Shown here one piece after another: positions 35,498-44,778 of a stretch of 64,000 nucleotides of DNA. Position numbers and translations under genes: made by a program. The stretch covers positions 124,001 through 188,000 of the forward strand of contig JAFDVW010000016.1 of the NCBI GenBank assembly GCA_018268755.1, written 5' to 3'. The number at the start of each line of letters is the position of its first letter. Positions within the stretch are counted from its first letter, which is position 1. The stretch comes from Acidobacteriota bacterium (GTDB lineage: Bacteria > Acidobacteriota > Terriglobia > Terriglobales > Acidobacteriaceae). A model generated the notes under the pieces. That model searched no databases. It worked only from the letters and a program-made list of their open reading frames with translations, and was not told the DNA's origin.

Positions 35498-36499
35498 CTA
35501 GTGCACCTCGGGCCCGTGCGGTTTTTCGCCAGACGGGGCCACACTGGCGGTGTTCGCCGCGCCGGCGGACGGCGGGCTCAACGATTTGATGTAGGCGACC
35601 AGAGCGTTCAACTGTTCTTCGCTGACCATGCCCTGGAAGGCAGGCATGACCGGCTTAAAGCCGCTGACCACTTTGGCGGTCGGCACCAGAATGGATTCGC
35701 GGACATAATTTTCGTCCTCCATCACAGTGCGGCCGTCCTCCAGCAGCACCGGCTTGCCGAAGGTGCCCACCAGGTTGGGACCGCGGCCCTGGGTATCGGT
35801 ACGGTGACAGGTGGCGCATCCCAGCTGCGTAAACAACGCTTGCCCGTTGGAGGCGAGGGAGCCGGTAGTGGCGCCGCCACCGCCCAGCCAGGCCTGGTAT
35901 TCCGCGGGCTCCATGACCACCACGGACCCGATCATGCCGGAGTGCTGCGTGCCGCAGTACTCGGCGCAAAACAGGTGATAGGTGCCGGGCTTGGTGGCGC
36001 GGAACCAGGTGGTGGTGTAGCGGCCGGGGAGCACGTCCTGCTTGATGCGGAAGGCCGGCACGTAGAAGCTGTGGATGACGTCCTGGGAAGTCATGATGAG
36101 CTTGATGTCGCGGCCCACCGGCACATGCAGCTGATTGATTTCGCGCTGCCCTTCGGCGTGCTCCAGCTTCCACATCCACTGCTTGCCCACCACGTAGACT
36201 TCGCTGGCCCCCTGGGGAGGGGTGCGCTCGCTGAAATAGATCCATGCGCCCCAGGCAAAAAACACGAAGAAAACGCCCAGGGGAAGCACCGACCAGGTGA
36301 TTTCGAGCGGCAGAGAACCTTCAATCTGTTCCGCCCGCACTCCCTTCCGTCTGCGGAAGCGGGCGGCAAACACCACCACGAGCGTGAACACGAGCACGCA
36401 CATCAGGGCGGACACTACGGTCAGGAAGATGTAGAGCGCGTCTACATTTCCCGCCATTGTCGAGGCCCGTGCCGGCCAAAGTGGAAAGTTATCAAACAT
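35498..36499 (-). CDS. ctaC: Cytochrome c oxidase subunit II with fused cytochrome c domain (caa3 type)
   Basis: 333 aa. Two N-terminal helices ([38 protein letters not shown]), then a cupredoxin domain with the full CuA site [12 protein letters not shown] and the upstream His in [17 protein letters not shown]-terminal class I cytochrome c (CATCH, distal Met in MPAFQGM) makes it the caa3 type, so electrons enter through the tethered haem. [10 protein letters not shown] is the aromatic patch for electron entry. Preceded by the SCO copper chaperone needed to load CuA. Confidence 0.96.
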   Translation of the reverse strand: MFDNFPLWPARASTMAGNVDALYIFLTVVSALMCVLVFTLVVVFAARFRRRKGVRAEQIEGSLPLEITWSVLPLGVFFVFFAWGAWIYFSERTPPQGASEVYVVGKQWMWKLEHAEGQREINQLHVPVGRDIKLIMTSQDVIHSFYVPAFRIKQDVLPGRYTTTWFRATKPGTYHLFCAEYCGTQHSGMIGSVVVMEPAEYQAWLGGGGATTGSLASNGQALFTQLGCATCHRTDTQGRGPNLVGTFGKPVLLEDGRTVMEDENYVRESILVPTAKVVSGFKPVMPAFQGMVSEEQLNALVAYIKSLSPPSAGAANTASVAPSGEKPHGPEVH

Positions 36500-36515
36500 A
36501 ATTTAAGCGACCTAA

Positions 36516-37373
36516 TTACGCTCCCGGGTGAGGCTGTGCCGGTCCGCGGCGGAACATCACCACCATGAACACGCCCAAAATCAAAATCGTGACTGAGGCC
36601 GCCAGTTTCAGCACCCGCGAAACGATGGCGCCGTACTTCCCGGTGGCCGGATCATAGTGGTAGCAGTACAGCAGGACCGCATCCACCACATTGCCAATCT
36701 TGCCCGACGAGGCCTGCACCAGGCCCAGACGCAGGTCCTTGGGCGAATATTCCACCCCGTAGTAGTACTGCGCCACCTTGCCTTCCGGCGTCAGCACCAC
36801 GATGGCGGCCACGTGGGCGAACTGGTTACTCTTCTCGTCGTACTGATACTGAAATCCCACCGCCTGCGTCAGGCCCTCAATCGAGGCCTGCGGACCGGTC
36901 AGAAAATGCCATCCCGCATCGGCCCCGGCGCGGTTGTAGCGTTGCAGATACTCCGCTTTCTTGGCGGCGGCCATCTCTGGCGTTTCCCGGGGATTGAAGC
37001 TCACGGTCAGCACTTCGAAATCCTTGCCAACGTCGATCTTCATGACCCGCAGGGCGCTGGTCAGCCCGCTCAACACTTCCCCGCACAGCATGGGGCATTG
37101 ATAGTAGACCAGGTTCAGGACCACCGGCTTCTTGCCGAAGTAATCGCTGAGCCGCACCGCTTTACCGGTCTCATCACGAAATTCCAACTGCAGCGGCACC
37201 TGCTGGTTCAGACGCTGCTCGATGCCCACATTCAGCAATCCCGGCGGGCGCACATTGGCGGGCGGCGACAGGATCCCTTTGGACATCGCCTGCCCCCAGC
37301 CCGAAGCGGTGAAACCGGAGATGCCCAGCACTACCGCCAGGACCCAAAACGCCGATCTGGAATGCCACTGCAT
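36516..37373 (-). CDS. SCO1/SenC/PrrC-type copper chaperone
   Basis: 285 aa, exported thioredoxin-fold protein that delivers copper to CuA of subunit II. Signal peptide MQWHSRSAFWVLAVVLGI; copper ligands Cys-x3-Cys in YYQCPMLCGEV and the conserved His in FAHVAAIVVLTPEGK; RxTPE-type stretch FNPRETPEMAAAKK. One helix at the C-terminus (LKLAASVTILILGVFMVVMF) makes it doubly anchored, unlike short SCO proteins. Placed directly before ctaC, as often in caa3 operons. Confidence 0.92.
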   Translation of the reverse strand: MQWHSRSAFWVLAVVLGISGFTASGWGQAMSKGILSPPANVRPPGLLNVGIEQRLNQQVPLQLEFRDETGKAVRLSDYFGKKPVVLNLVYYQCPMLCGEVLSGLTSALRVMKIDVGKDFEVLTVSFNPRETPEMAAAKKAEYLQRYNRAGADAGWHFLTGPQASIEGLTQAVGFQYQYDEKSNQFAHVAAIVVLTPEGKVAQYYYGVEYSPKDLRLGLVQASSGKIGNVVDAVLLYCYHYDPATGKYGAIVSRVLKLAASVTILILGVFMVVMFRRGPAQPHPGA

Positions 37374-37426
37374 ACTGCTTGTACCTCGAATCGTTGCTCC
37401 CTGGCCCGTCCCGGCGTTCTGGACTG

Positions 37427-37927
37427 CTAGTTCCCGGCCTTAGTGGCGGTCTTGCCAGCTGGGACGGCGCTTTCACCGGCCTGGGCGCGCACCGGCAGCC
37501 CGCGCTCCGCCACCAGTTCCATGGCGCGCTCGATCGGAATATGGGCCACCCCGGCTTTCTCATCCACCCAGCCGTAGGTGTGGAGCTGCTGTTCTTCTTT
37601 CAGGCGGAAGACACGCATCTGCGAGCGCTCGTCTTCTTCCAGGCGCGGCTCGGGAAAGGTCTTCTCCAGCGCTGCCTGGGTCTTGGCATAGGGGGTGGCG
37701 CGGCGCACATTGGGCTCGGCCACGGCCGGAGCCAAGGGATGCTGCGGCCCCTGACTGGCGTGGTCGTAGCGATTCAACACCGCAAACACCCCGTGCAGCA
37801 GGAAGTACATCAGCACGCAGATGATGGCCATGCTGATCAGAAACCAGAACACGGAGCGGGTACTCAGGTCCTCGTGTTCGTAGTCACCGCCGCCACCGTG
37901 CGGGTGTTGTATCCGGTTCTCAGTCAT
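37427..37927 (-). CDS. Single-pass membrane protein of the act-cta operon, function unknown
   Basis: 166 aa, ATG 37925-37927 overlapping actF by 8 nt. A His/Gly-rich N-terminus (QHPHGGGGDYEHEDL) precedes one TM helix (FWFLISMAIICVLMYFLLHG). The extracytoplasmic part ends with a compact conserved-looking segment (LHTYGWVDEKAGVAHIPIER then AMELVAERG). No haem motif, Cys pair or copper motif. Its position between actF and the SCO gene, and coupling to actF, suggest an accessory subunit (possibly ActG-like) or a linker between the two complexes. That is inference from place only. Confidence 0.75.
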   Translation of the reverse strand: MTENRIQHPHGGGGDYEHEDLSTRSVFWFLISMAIICVLMYFLLHGVFAVLNRYDHASQGPQHPLAPAVAEPNVRRATPYAKTQAALEKTFPEPRLEEDERSQMRVFRLKEEQQLHTYGWVDEKAGVAHIPIERAMELVAERGLPVRAQAGESAVPAGKTATKAGN

Positions 37928-39134
37928 GCGCGGGCTCCAGAACTTCCTTGGCATAGACATCGTAGGCCGGCAGCAGAGGCTGCGAAGCCAGGTTGCGGAA
38001 GAAGAACGCCAGCCACAGACCGCCCACCGCGATAGGGGCCACAATGTCCCAAATGCTGACCGTGAAGGTCACGGAGAAATTAGGTTCGATGATCCAGAAC
38101 AGGTCCACCACGCGCATAAACAACATCCATATCGCCAGCCATACCAAGCGCGTGATATCGCGCTTGAAGGAACGCGAGAGCAGGATGGTGAAGGGCACCG
38201 CAAAGTGGAAGATCACCAGAAAAAGCCCTACGTATCCCCACCCGCCGCCCAAACGGCGGTAGTACCAGGTGATTTCCTCCGGCAGGTTGCCGGCCCAGAT
38301 GATGAGCCACTGCGAGAACGAGAAATAGGCCCACACCATGATGAAGGCCAGCATCCACTTGCCGTGGTCGTGCACGAAGCTGGGTCGCAGCAGCTCTGAC
38401 ATGGGTTTGTGGCGGACCAGGATACGTTCCACCACCACCGCGAAGCACATGGCCGCAAGCAACTGCCCGATCAGAATCAGCAGACCATAGATGGTCGAGA
38501 TCCAGCTGGGGTCGATCGACATCAACCAGTCGATGGCGGCAAAGCTGACGGTAAAGGCATACAGAATGAGGCCGGGAGCACTCAGCGCCTTGAAACGCGG
38601 GCTATTGTCGCGCAAAGGAGGACGGTCCTGCTCGGCGGACCACTTGCTGAGGAAATACGAAAGCAGATTCCAGATTGCGAAATAGATAATGGCGCGAATC
38701 CAAAAGCCTTTGACCGAGAGATAGCTTTGGGTGATGTCCTGCAGGTGCTCGCGCAAGTGATGATCGGCAACCCGGTCCAGCGGGCCCGCCCAGATGTAAA
38801 GCTTGGGCAAGGAGAACAGGAAGGGGACAAACAAGACCGTCATCAGGGGAATGCAGCGCATAGCCGCGCCCAGAATGCGGCGAATCACCGTACCCCAACC
38901 CCCGCCGGTGAGATGGCGGATCATGAGAATGACCATGGAGCCGAGAGTCACGCCCAGCCACAGCATGAAGGCCAGCAGATAGCCGTGAAAGAACTTCTCC
39001 GACTGGGAGGGAGTAACCGCTCCCACAATGCAGGCCACGGCGCCGACCAGGCCGACGAAGAGCGAGCGCTGCTGGATGGTCTTCACCACCGGCGGCGCGG
39101 ACAAATCGAGATTTTGTGCGTGCGCCGTACTCAT
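37920..39134 (-). CDS. actF: Alternative Complex III, membrane subunit ActF
   Basis: 404 aa, about ten TM helices (FVGLVGAVACIVGAVT; YLLAFMLWLGVTLGSMVILM; MTVLFVPFLFSLPKLYIWAG; WIRAIIYFAIWNLLSYFLS and others). ActF is related to ActC but lacks its N-terminal part; together they hold the quinol side. Conserved features include YAFTVSFAAIDWLMSIDPSW and LLRPSFVHDHGKWMLAFIMV. Start overlaps actE by 4 nt (ATGA). Confidence 0.93.
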   Translation of the reverse strand: MSTAHAQNLDLSAPPVVKTIQQRSLFVGLVGAVACIVGAVTPSQSEKFFHGYLLAFMLWLGVTLGSMVILMIRHLTGGGWGTVIRRILGAAMRCIPLMTVLFVPFLFSLPKLYIWAGPLDRVADHHLREHLQDITQSYLSVKGFWIRAIIYFAIWNLLSYFLSKWSAEQDRPPLRDNSPRFKALSAPGLILYAFTVSFAAIDWLMSIDPSWISTIYGLLILIGQLLAAMCFAVVVERILVRHKPMSELLRPSFVHDHGKWMLAFIMVWAYFSFSQWLIIWAGNLPEEITWYYRRLGGGWGYVGLFLVIFHFAVPFTILLSRSFKRDITRLVWLAIWMLFMRVVDLFWIIEPNFSVTFTVSIWDIVAPIAVGGLWLAFFFRNLASQPLLPAYDVYAKEVLEPAHD

Positions 39135-39811
39135 GGTTTCTCCTCTTTCGGCCCGGCGGCCTTGGGTTCTCCGTGCTCGGGAGTGGCAATCTGCACCACC
39201 GGCAGGGTCGCGCCCGAACCCGGTTCCTCAAACACGGGGGCCACGGAAGGGACTTTCTGCCCGGCCGGGATGTCGCTTGCGGCGGCGCTCTGACTCAATT
39301 GCAAGGCGCGAATATAAGCCGCGATGTCCCAGCGGTCGCGCGGGGGCACCTGCGCCGAGTAATCCTGCATGATGCCGAAACCGTTAGTCATGACATCAAA
39401 GAAATATCCGATGGGCGCCTTGCGCAGGCGCTCGATATGGAAGGACGGCGGAGTGCGCGGAAAACCGCGCGAGGGAATAAAGCCGTTGCCGTCGCCTACA
39501 CGGGAGTGGCAGGGGGCGCAGTAAATGTTGTAGCGCTGCCGGCCTCGGGCCAAAACTTCCGCGGTGACCGGAAAGGGCATGACTTCGCCGGGATTGTTGC
39601 CCACCTTGCCGGTATAGAAATAGGTGTCCTCACGCAGCTGGCCGCGCGCCACCGTACCCTCCACCGGGGTGCGGGAGGAGCGCAGATCGGAATAGAAATC
39701 ACTTTCCGCCAGCGGTTTGAAGCGCGGCTGGTTGTGCATGTCCTGACGGCAACCGGCGAGGACCGCCAGGCTGAGCAGGCCCACAGGCCAAATTTTGCGA
39801 AGCATGCGCAT
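39131..39811 (-). CDS. actE: Alternative Complex III, mono-haem cytochrome c lipoprotein ActE
   Basis: 226 aa. Lipobox LAVLAGC gives an N-terminal lipid-anchored Cys after a signal peptide. Haem-binding CAPCH (about residue 98) with axial Met in GFGIMQDYSAQVPPRDRW. A Pro/Glu-rich tail ends the protein. This subunit passes electrons out of Complex III, probably straight to the haem of ctaC. The start ATG shares one base with the actD stop (TAATG). Confidence 0.94.
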   Translation of the reverse strand: MRMLRKIWPVGLLSLAVLAGCRQDMHNQPRFKPLAESDFYSDLRSSRTPVEGTVARGQLREDTYFYTGKVGNNPGEVMPFPVTAEVLARGRQRYNIYCAPCHSRVGDGNGFIPSRGFPRTPPSFHIERLRKAPIGYFFDVMTNGFGIMQDYSAQVPPRDRWDIAAYIRALQLSQSAAASDIPAGQKVPSVAPVFEEPGSGATLPVVQIATPEHGEPKAAGPKEEKP

Positions 39812-40347
39812 TAGCTGGGCACCTCCGCAACCGAAACCGGTCCCAGACTTTCCAGGAACTGCCGGGTGGCGACGGCGTCGTATTTTTTGTCCGAGGCGAA
39901 CACGATCAGAAAGAAGCGGTCCTTCGAAGCCATGGCGAAGCGTGACACGTTGAACACCGGGTGATAAGGCATCGGCAGACCGTTAAGGGCCAGCATGCCG
40001 AACACCGCCGAGATACCGGCAAACAGGATCGTCATCTCGAAAGTCACGATAATGAAGGAAGGCCAGGAGTGGTAAGGCTTACCCCCGATGTTCACCGGAT
40101 AGTCGATAGTCGAAATCCAGAACTGCATCAGGTAGCCGGACAGGCCGCCCACGATGCCGCCGATCAGGGTCACCAGAGGCACGTTATTGTGGTGGAAGCC
40201 GATGGCCTCCGCCACTTCCTCGATGGGGTAGGGCGTGTAGGCATCGATCTTCTTGTAGCCTTCTTTGTGCGTCTTCTCGGCCGCGGTGATCAGAGCGCGG
40301 GGAGAATCAAACTCCGCCATCAAGCCGTAGGTCGCCGTGGTCTTCAT
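39811..40347 (-). CDS. actD: Alternative Complex III subunit ActD (DUF3341)
   Basis: 178 aa with a soluble N-terminal domain (YGLMAEFDSPRALITAAEKT; KIDAYTPYPIEEVAEAIGFH) and two TM helices (PLVTLIGGIVGGLSGYLMQF; IIVTFEMTILFAGISAVFGM). These are the signatures of DUF3341/ActD. Overlaps actC by 4 nt. Confidence 0.94.
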   Translation of the reverse strand: MKTTATYGLMAEFDSPRALITAAEKTHKEGYKKIDAYTPYPIEEVAEAIGFHHNNVPLVTLIGGIVGGLSGYLMQFWISTIDYPVNIGGKPYHSWPSFIIVTFEMTILFAGISAVFGMLALNGLPMPYHPVFNVSRFAMASKDRFFLIVFASDKKYDAVATRQFLESLGPVSVAEVPS

Positions 40348-41717
40348 TTGTGCTTGACCTCCGCTTCCGGCAGCAGGGTGCGCATTTCAAAAATGGAGAT
40401 CATGGGCAGGATGCGTACGAACAGGAAGATGGCCGCCAGGAACATGCCGATGGTGCCGATGTAGGTCATCCAGTCCCAACGCGTCGGGTAGTACATGCCC
40501 CAGGACGAAGTCAGGAAGTCGCGGTGCAGACTGACCACCACAATGATGAAACGCTCCAGCCACATGCCGACCAGCACCACGCCCGAGATCAGGAACAGCC
40601 ACAGCGGGCTGGTGCGCAGCTTGCGGATCCACAGCACCTGCGGGACAAAAATATTGCAGACCCAGAGCATCCAGTAGTAGAACGCGTAAGGCCCATGCAT
40701 GCGGTTCCACATGGTGAAGGCTTCATAGCGGTTGCCGCTATACCAGCCCATGAAAAGCTCGATGATGTAGCCGTAGGCGACAATCAGTCCGGTCGCCAGC
40801 ATGACCTTGGCGGAGTTCTGCAGGTGGCGGTCGGTGATGAAGTCTTCCAGACCGTAAATTTTGCGGATAGGGATGGCCAGCATCAGCACCATGGCGAAAC
40901 CCGAGTAAATGGCGCCCGCCACAAAGTAAGGCGGGAAGATGGTGGTGTGCCATCCGGGAACAATGCCGACCGCAAAGTCGAAGCTGACTACGGTGTGCAC
41001 GGAGAGCACCAGCGGCGTGGCCAGGCCGGCCAGCAGCAGATAAGCCGTCTCATAGCGCGCCCAATGCCGGGCGGAGCCGCGCCAGCCCAGGGCCAGCATG
41101 CCGTAGATCATTTTTGCCACGCGGTTTTCCGAGCGATCGCGCAGGGTCGCCAGGTCAGGCACCAGGCCGATAAACCAGAACAGGGCGGAAATGGTGGCGT
41201 AGGTGGAAACCGCGAACACGTCCCACACCAGCGGGCTGCGGAACTGCGGCCACACTCCCATACTGTTGGGGTAAGGGAAAAGCCAGTAGGCGAGCCAGGG
41301 GCGGCCGACGTGGATCAGAGGAAACACGCCCGCGCAGGAGACGGCGAACAGCGTCATGGCCTCGGCGAAGCGGTTGATCGAATTGCGCCAGGACTGGCGC
41401 AAAAGCATGAGGATGGCGGAAATCAGGGTGCCGGCATGACCGATACCGATCCACCACACAAAATTCACAATGGCAAAGCCCCATCCGATGGGAATGGTGA
41501 CGCCCCAGATGCCGGTGCCACGGACAAACAGATACCCGATGGCGAACAGCATCATGTTCATGAGCAGGAACGCGATGCCAAAGCCCAGGAACCACCCGTT
41601 CGACAAAGGACGGGTCAACACGATCGAGCTGATCTTGTCGGTGATCGTGGCGAAGGTGTGTCCCGGCCCGATGACCGGAGCACGCGGCACTTTTAATTGT
41701 TCCGTACTGTTATCCAT
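40344..41717 (-). CDS. actC: Alternative Complex III, NrfD-like quinol-binding subunit ActC
   Basis: 457 aa, ten TM helices of the NrfD/PsrC superfamily. Conserved features: FVWWIGIGHAGTLISAILMLLRQSWR, the quinol-site region; RPWLAYWLFPYPNSMGVWPQFRSPLVWDVFAVSTYAT; HTVVSFDFAVGIVPGWHTTI; and ELFMGWYSGNRYE. Overlaps actB by 8 nt. Confidence 0.95.
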   Translation of the reverse strand: MDNSTEQLKVPRAPVIGPGHTFATITDKISSIVLTRPLSNGWFLGFGIAFLLMNMMLFAIGYLFVRGTGIWGVTIPIGWGFAIVNFVWWIGIGHAGTLISAILMLLRQSWRNSINRFAEAMTLFAVSCAGVFPLIHVGRPWLAYWLFPYPNSMGVWPQFRSPLVWDVFAVSTYATISALFWFIGLVPDLATLRDRSENRVAKMIYGMLALGWRGSARHWARYETAYLLLAGLATPLVLSVHTVVSFDFAVGIVPGWHTTIFPPYFVAGAIYSGFAMVLMLAIPIRKIYGLEDFITDRHLQNSAKVMLATGLIVAYGYIIELFMGWYSGNRYEAFTMWNRMHGPYAFYYWMLWVCNIFVPQVLWIRKLRTSPLWLFLISGVVLVGMWLERFIIVVVSLHRDFLTSSWGMYYPTRWDWMTYIGTIGMFLAAIFLFVRILPMISIFEMRTLLPEAEVKHK

Positions 41718-44700
41718 GCGTAGTGTGCTCCGCCTTGCCTTCCAGTTCCGGGCTCGGGTTGCGGATTTCCGCCAGATAGGTCGTCCGCGGCCGGGTGTTC
41801 AAGTCGCCCAGCAGGCTGTAGTTGCGCTGCTTGGCTTTGAGTTTGGACACCTGGCTGTTGGGATCGTTGATGTTACCGAAAATAATTGCGTTCGCCGGAC
41901 ACGACTGCTGGCAGGCGGTCTTGAGTTCGCCGTCGGCGATCAGGCGATCTTCGCGCTCCGCATCAATGCGATGCTGATTGATGCGCTGCACGCAGTAGGT
42001 GCACTTTTCCATGACGCCGCGGGTGCGTACGGTGACGTCAGGGTTGCGCATCATCTTGAGCTGCGGCGTTTCCAGGTCCTGGAACAACAGGAAGTTGAAG
42101 CGACGAACTTTGTAGGGGCAGTTGTTGGAGCAGTAACGCGTGCCCACGCAGCGGTTATAGACCATGTCATTCAGGCCCTCGCTGGAGTGCGTGGTCGCGC
42201 CTACCGGGCAAACCACTTCGCAGGGTGCGTTCTCGCACTGCTGACAAGGCACCGGCTGGAAGTAGGCCTTGGGATTATCGCGGTCGCCCTGATAGTAAGC
42301 ATCGACGCGCAGCCAGTGCATGTGGCGGCCTAACACCACCTGCTCCTTACCGACCACGGCAATGTTGTTCTCCGACTGGCAGGCCACAATGCAGTTATTG
42401 CAGCCCACACAGGCGTTCATATCGATGGCCATACCCCAGGCGTAGGGCTCATCTTTGTAGGGATAGGGCTTGTAGAGGGTCAGCTCCGCCGGAGGTTCTT
42501 CCTCGCGGGCGAAACCCGGATCTTCGTGGTATTCCTCGAGACTGGCAGTCCGCACCAAGGGACGGCTGCCGCCGTCCGGGGTCTCCATCGTCTGATAACC
42601 CTGCGTGGTGGCCAGCTTATATTTTCCGCCGGCCTTGGCCAGAGTCACGCCGGTCGCAATCCACGGCGTAGCGCTGTAGCGCAAGGCATACATATCGAAA
42701 CCGGCCCCGGTGCCCACCCGGCCGGCGCGGCGGCGGCCGTAGCCGAGAAACACCGTAATGGAATTGTCGGCATGGCCGGCCTGGACCCATACCGGCGCAG
42801 TCACCGCCTTGCCATTCAGCGTCAGCGTTACCAGATCTTCCGACGCCAGACCGAGACGCTCGGCCATGGCCGGGCCGACCAGCACAGGATTGTCCCAGGT
42901 CATTTTGGTCATCGGCTTGGGCAATTCCTGCAGCCAGCCATTATTGGAATAGGTGCCGTCGTAGATCGAAGGGTCGCGGCGGAAGTTGATTTCGATCGAC
43001 TTCTCGCTGCCGGGCGCACTAGAGGACGCGGGCGCCTTGGCGCTTACCGTCCGCGGCGTAAAGGCCGTGCCTTCCACCCAACCGTCGTGTAGCGCCTTGC
43101 GCCAGAAAGCCTCGAAATCCGCCCCGGGATGTTGCTTCTTCCAGAAACCCTGAATGATTTCGTAACCCGGCGTACTGCTCTGTCCGTTCAACAGCGAAGC
43201 CATCTCCCAGATGCTCTTGCCCCCATAGAGAGGTGCAATCAGGGGCTGCACAATGCTGACGGTCCCATCATAAGCACGGCCGTCGCCCCAGGCTTCAAGG
43301 TAGTGGGCCTCGTTGATGTGCCAATGGCACAGATCGGAGGTCTCGTTCTGATAAAGCCCGTGGTAAATGCGCAACGGGATACTGGAATTCTTGAGAGCGT
43401 CGGCAAAACCAAAGTCCGCCGGGGCGTCATAGACGGGATTGCCGCCCAGAATGAACAGCTGGTCGACCTTGCCGCCGCGAATCTCGGCCACCAGGTCTTT
43501 GAGTCCGGAAGCATCACCGGCCTGGGCCAGCACCGGGTCGGTGTAGACCACCGTCTTACCGGCATTGCCAAGGGCCTGATTGATGGCATGCACCAGAGCA
43601 TGCACCGCCGGCGGCAGGTGATCTCCCGCCACCACCAGGCTGGCGCCGCGATGGGCCTGCAGATCCTTGGCTACCGCCGTCACAAAAGCCTGCTGCTCCG
43701 CGGGCAGCGTAGCGCCGGAACCAACCCCCAGCGCGGCCGCGAGCCCGCGCGCCAGACCTTCGACATCCACCGCCCGCAGCGGCAAGCGCTGATCGGCCTT
43801 GGCTCCCGTCGAAGTGGGCGTGCTCTCGACCACATACAACCGGCTCATATGACCGGAATCAGGGTCGCGTCGCTGGGCGAAATCACGGATATAGCGGGTA
43901 TTGCCGGGGAACCCGGCATACAGGAAGTCGGCATCGAGCGCGAGCACGACGTCGGCCCCATCCAGCTTGTAGAGCGTTTCGAGCGGCTGGCCAAACGCCT
44001 GTTCCGCCCCGGCATAGACATTGTCCCGTCCGGCCGGCTCATAGACCACCCATTTCGCCATGGGATAAGTCGCGAGAAATTCCGCTTTCTGACTGGCCAG
44101 CGTGGGAGAAGACGAAGCGCGCGACAAAACCCGCAACCCAGCGCCCAACAATCCCTTCTGCACACTCAGAGGCCCGCGCACCGCATTCAGAAAATCCGTC
44201 CAGGTGCGCACATCGCCCAGATAGGTGATGGTCTGCGAGCGATCGGGATCATACATCTCCAGGATGGAGGCCTGGGAAAAGACATCGGTGCCGCCCAGAC
44301 TGGCCGGGTGTTTATCGTTGCCTTCGATCTTGGTCGGCCGGTACATATGGCTCTCAACCAGGAGCGGGCTGGCGTATCCGCCCAGCAGGAAGGCGGTGGC
44401 GTAGAACTGCGGCCGGCCCGGGACCAGCTCTTCGGGCTGCTTGACGTAGGGAACAATCGGCTCCAGCGGCTGCTTGGTGCAGGCGGTCATGCCGGCCATG
44501 GCCAGCGACGCGCCCATCAGCTTCATGAAGCCACGGCGAGAAACTGTATCCACCCACTCGGAAGCACCTTTGGGAAATTCGCGGTGCATCATGTCGCGGA
44601 ATTCCGCGCTGCCGGCCAATTCCTGCAGGCTACGCCAGAACTCCGGGCCCTGGGTTTCCTGCGCTGTCGCGAGATCGAGTGCAAGCTCTTTTTTGCCCGG

Positions 44701-44772
44701 ACAAACCTCTTCCTGCTTCTGCTTCTCCGGTTGCTTGCCGTCTTGTTCTTCCATCTTCATGTCGTGGTCCAA
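41710..44772 (-). CDS. actB: Alternative Complex III, Fe-S subunit ActB (fused molybdopterin-oxidoreductase-like and ferredoxin domains)
   Basis: 1020 aa. A twin-arginine signal (SRRGFMKLMGASLAMAG) lies about 80 residues in, after a Lys/Glu-rich leader, as in known ActB. The middle (about 130-720) has the molybdopterin-oxidoreductase fold, but no Cys/Ser ligand for Mo or N-terminal Fe-S motif is seen. The C-terminal part (from about 780) has four cysteine clusters: CVGCNNCIVACQSENN, CQQCENAPCEVVCPVG, CVGTRYCSNNCPYKV and CTYCVQRINQ with CQQSCPANAI. These bind Fe-S centres that connect quinol oxidation to the cytochromes. Confidence 0.95.
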   Translation of the reverse strand: MDHDMKMEEQDGKQPEKQKQEEVCPGKKELALDLATAQETQGPEFWRSLQELAGSAEFRDMMHREFPKGASEWVDTVSRRGFMKLMGASLAMAGMTACTKQPLEPIVPYVKQPEELVPGRPQFYATAFLLGGYASPLLVESHMYRPTKIEGNDKHPASLGGTDVFSQASILEMYDPDRSQTITYLGDVRTWTDFLNAVRGPLSVQKGLLGAGLRVLSRASSSPTLASQKAEFLATYPMAKWVVYEPAGRDNVYAGAEQAFGQPLETLYKLDGADVVLALDADFLYAGFPGNTRYIRDFAQRRDPDSGHMSRLYVVESTPTSTGAKADQRLPLRAVDVEGLARGLAAALGVGSGATLPAEQQAFVTAVAKDLQAHRGASLVVAGDHLPPAVHALVHAINQALGNAGKTVVYTDPVLAQAGDASGLKDLVAEIRGGKVDQLFILGGNPVYDAPADFGFADALKNSSIPLRIYHGLYQNETSDLCHWHINEAHYLEAWGDGRAYDGTVSIVQPLIAPLYGGKSIWEMASLLNGQSSTPGYEIIQGFWKKQHPGADFEAFWRKALHDGWVEGTAFTPRTVSAKAPASSSAPGSEKSIEINFRRDPSIYDGTYSNNGWLQELPKPMTKMTWDNPVLVGPAMAERLGLASEDLVTLTLNGKAVTAPVWVQAGHADNSITVFLGYGRRRAGRVGTGAGFDMYALRYSATPWIATGVTLAKAGGKYKLATTQGYQTMETPDGGSRPLVRTASLEEYHEDPGFAREEEPPAELTLYKPYPYKDEPYAWGMAIDMNACVGCNNCIVACQSENNIAVVGKEQVVLGRHMHWLRVDAYYQGDRDNPKAYFQPVPCQQCENAPCEVVCPVGATTHSSEGLNDMVYNRCVGTRYCSNNCPYKVRRFNFLLFQDLETPQLKMMRNPDVTVRTRGVMEKCTYCVQRINQHRIDAEREDRLIADGELKTACQQSCPANAIIFGNINDPNSQVSKLKAKQRNYSLLGDLNTRPRTTYLAEIRNPSPELEGKAEHTTHG

Positions 44773-44778
44773 ATCTGA

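Noticed and set aside
41710..44772. Active molybdopterin oxidoreductase
   Set aside because: The fold is fused to ferredoxin-like clusters as in ActB, and no Mo-ligand motif was found.
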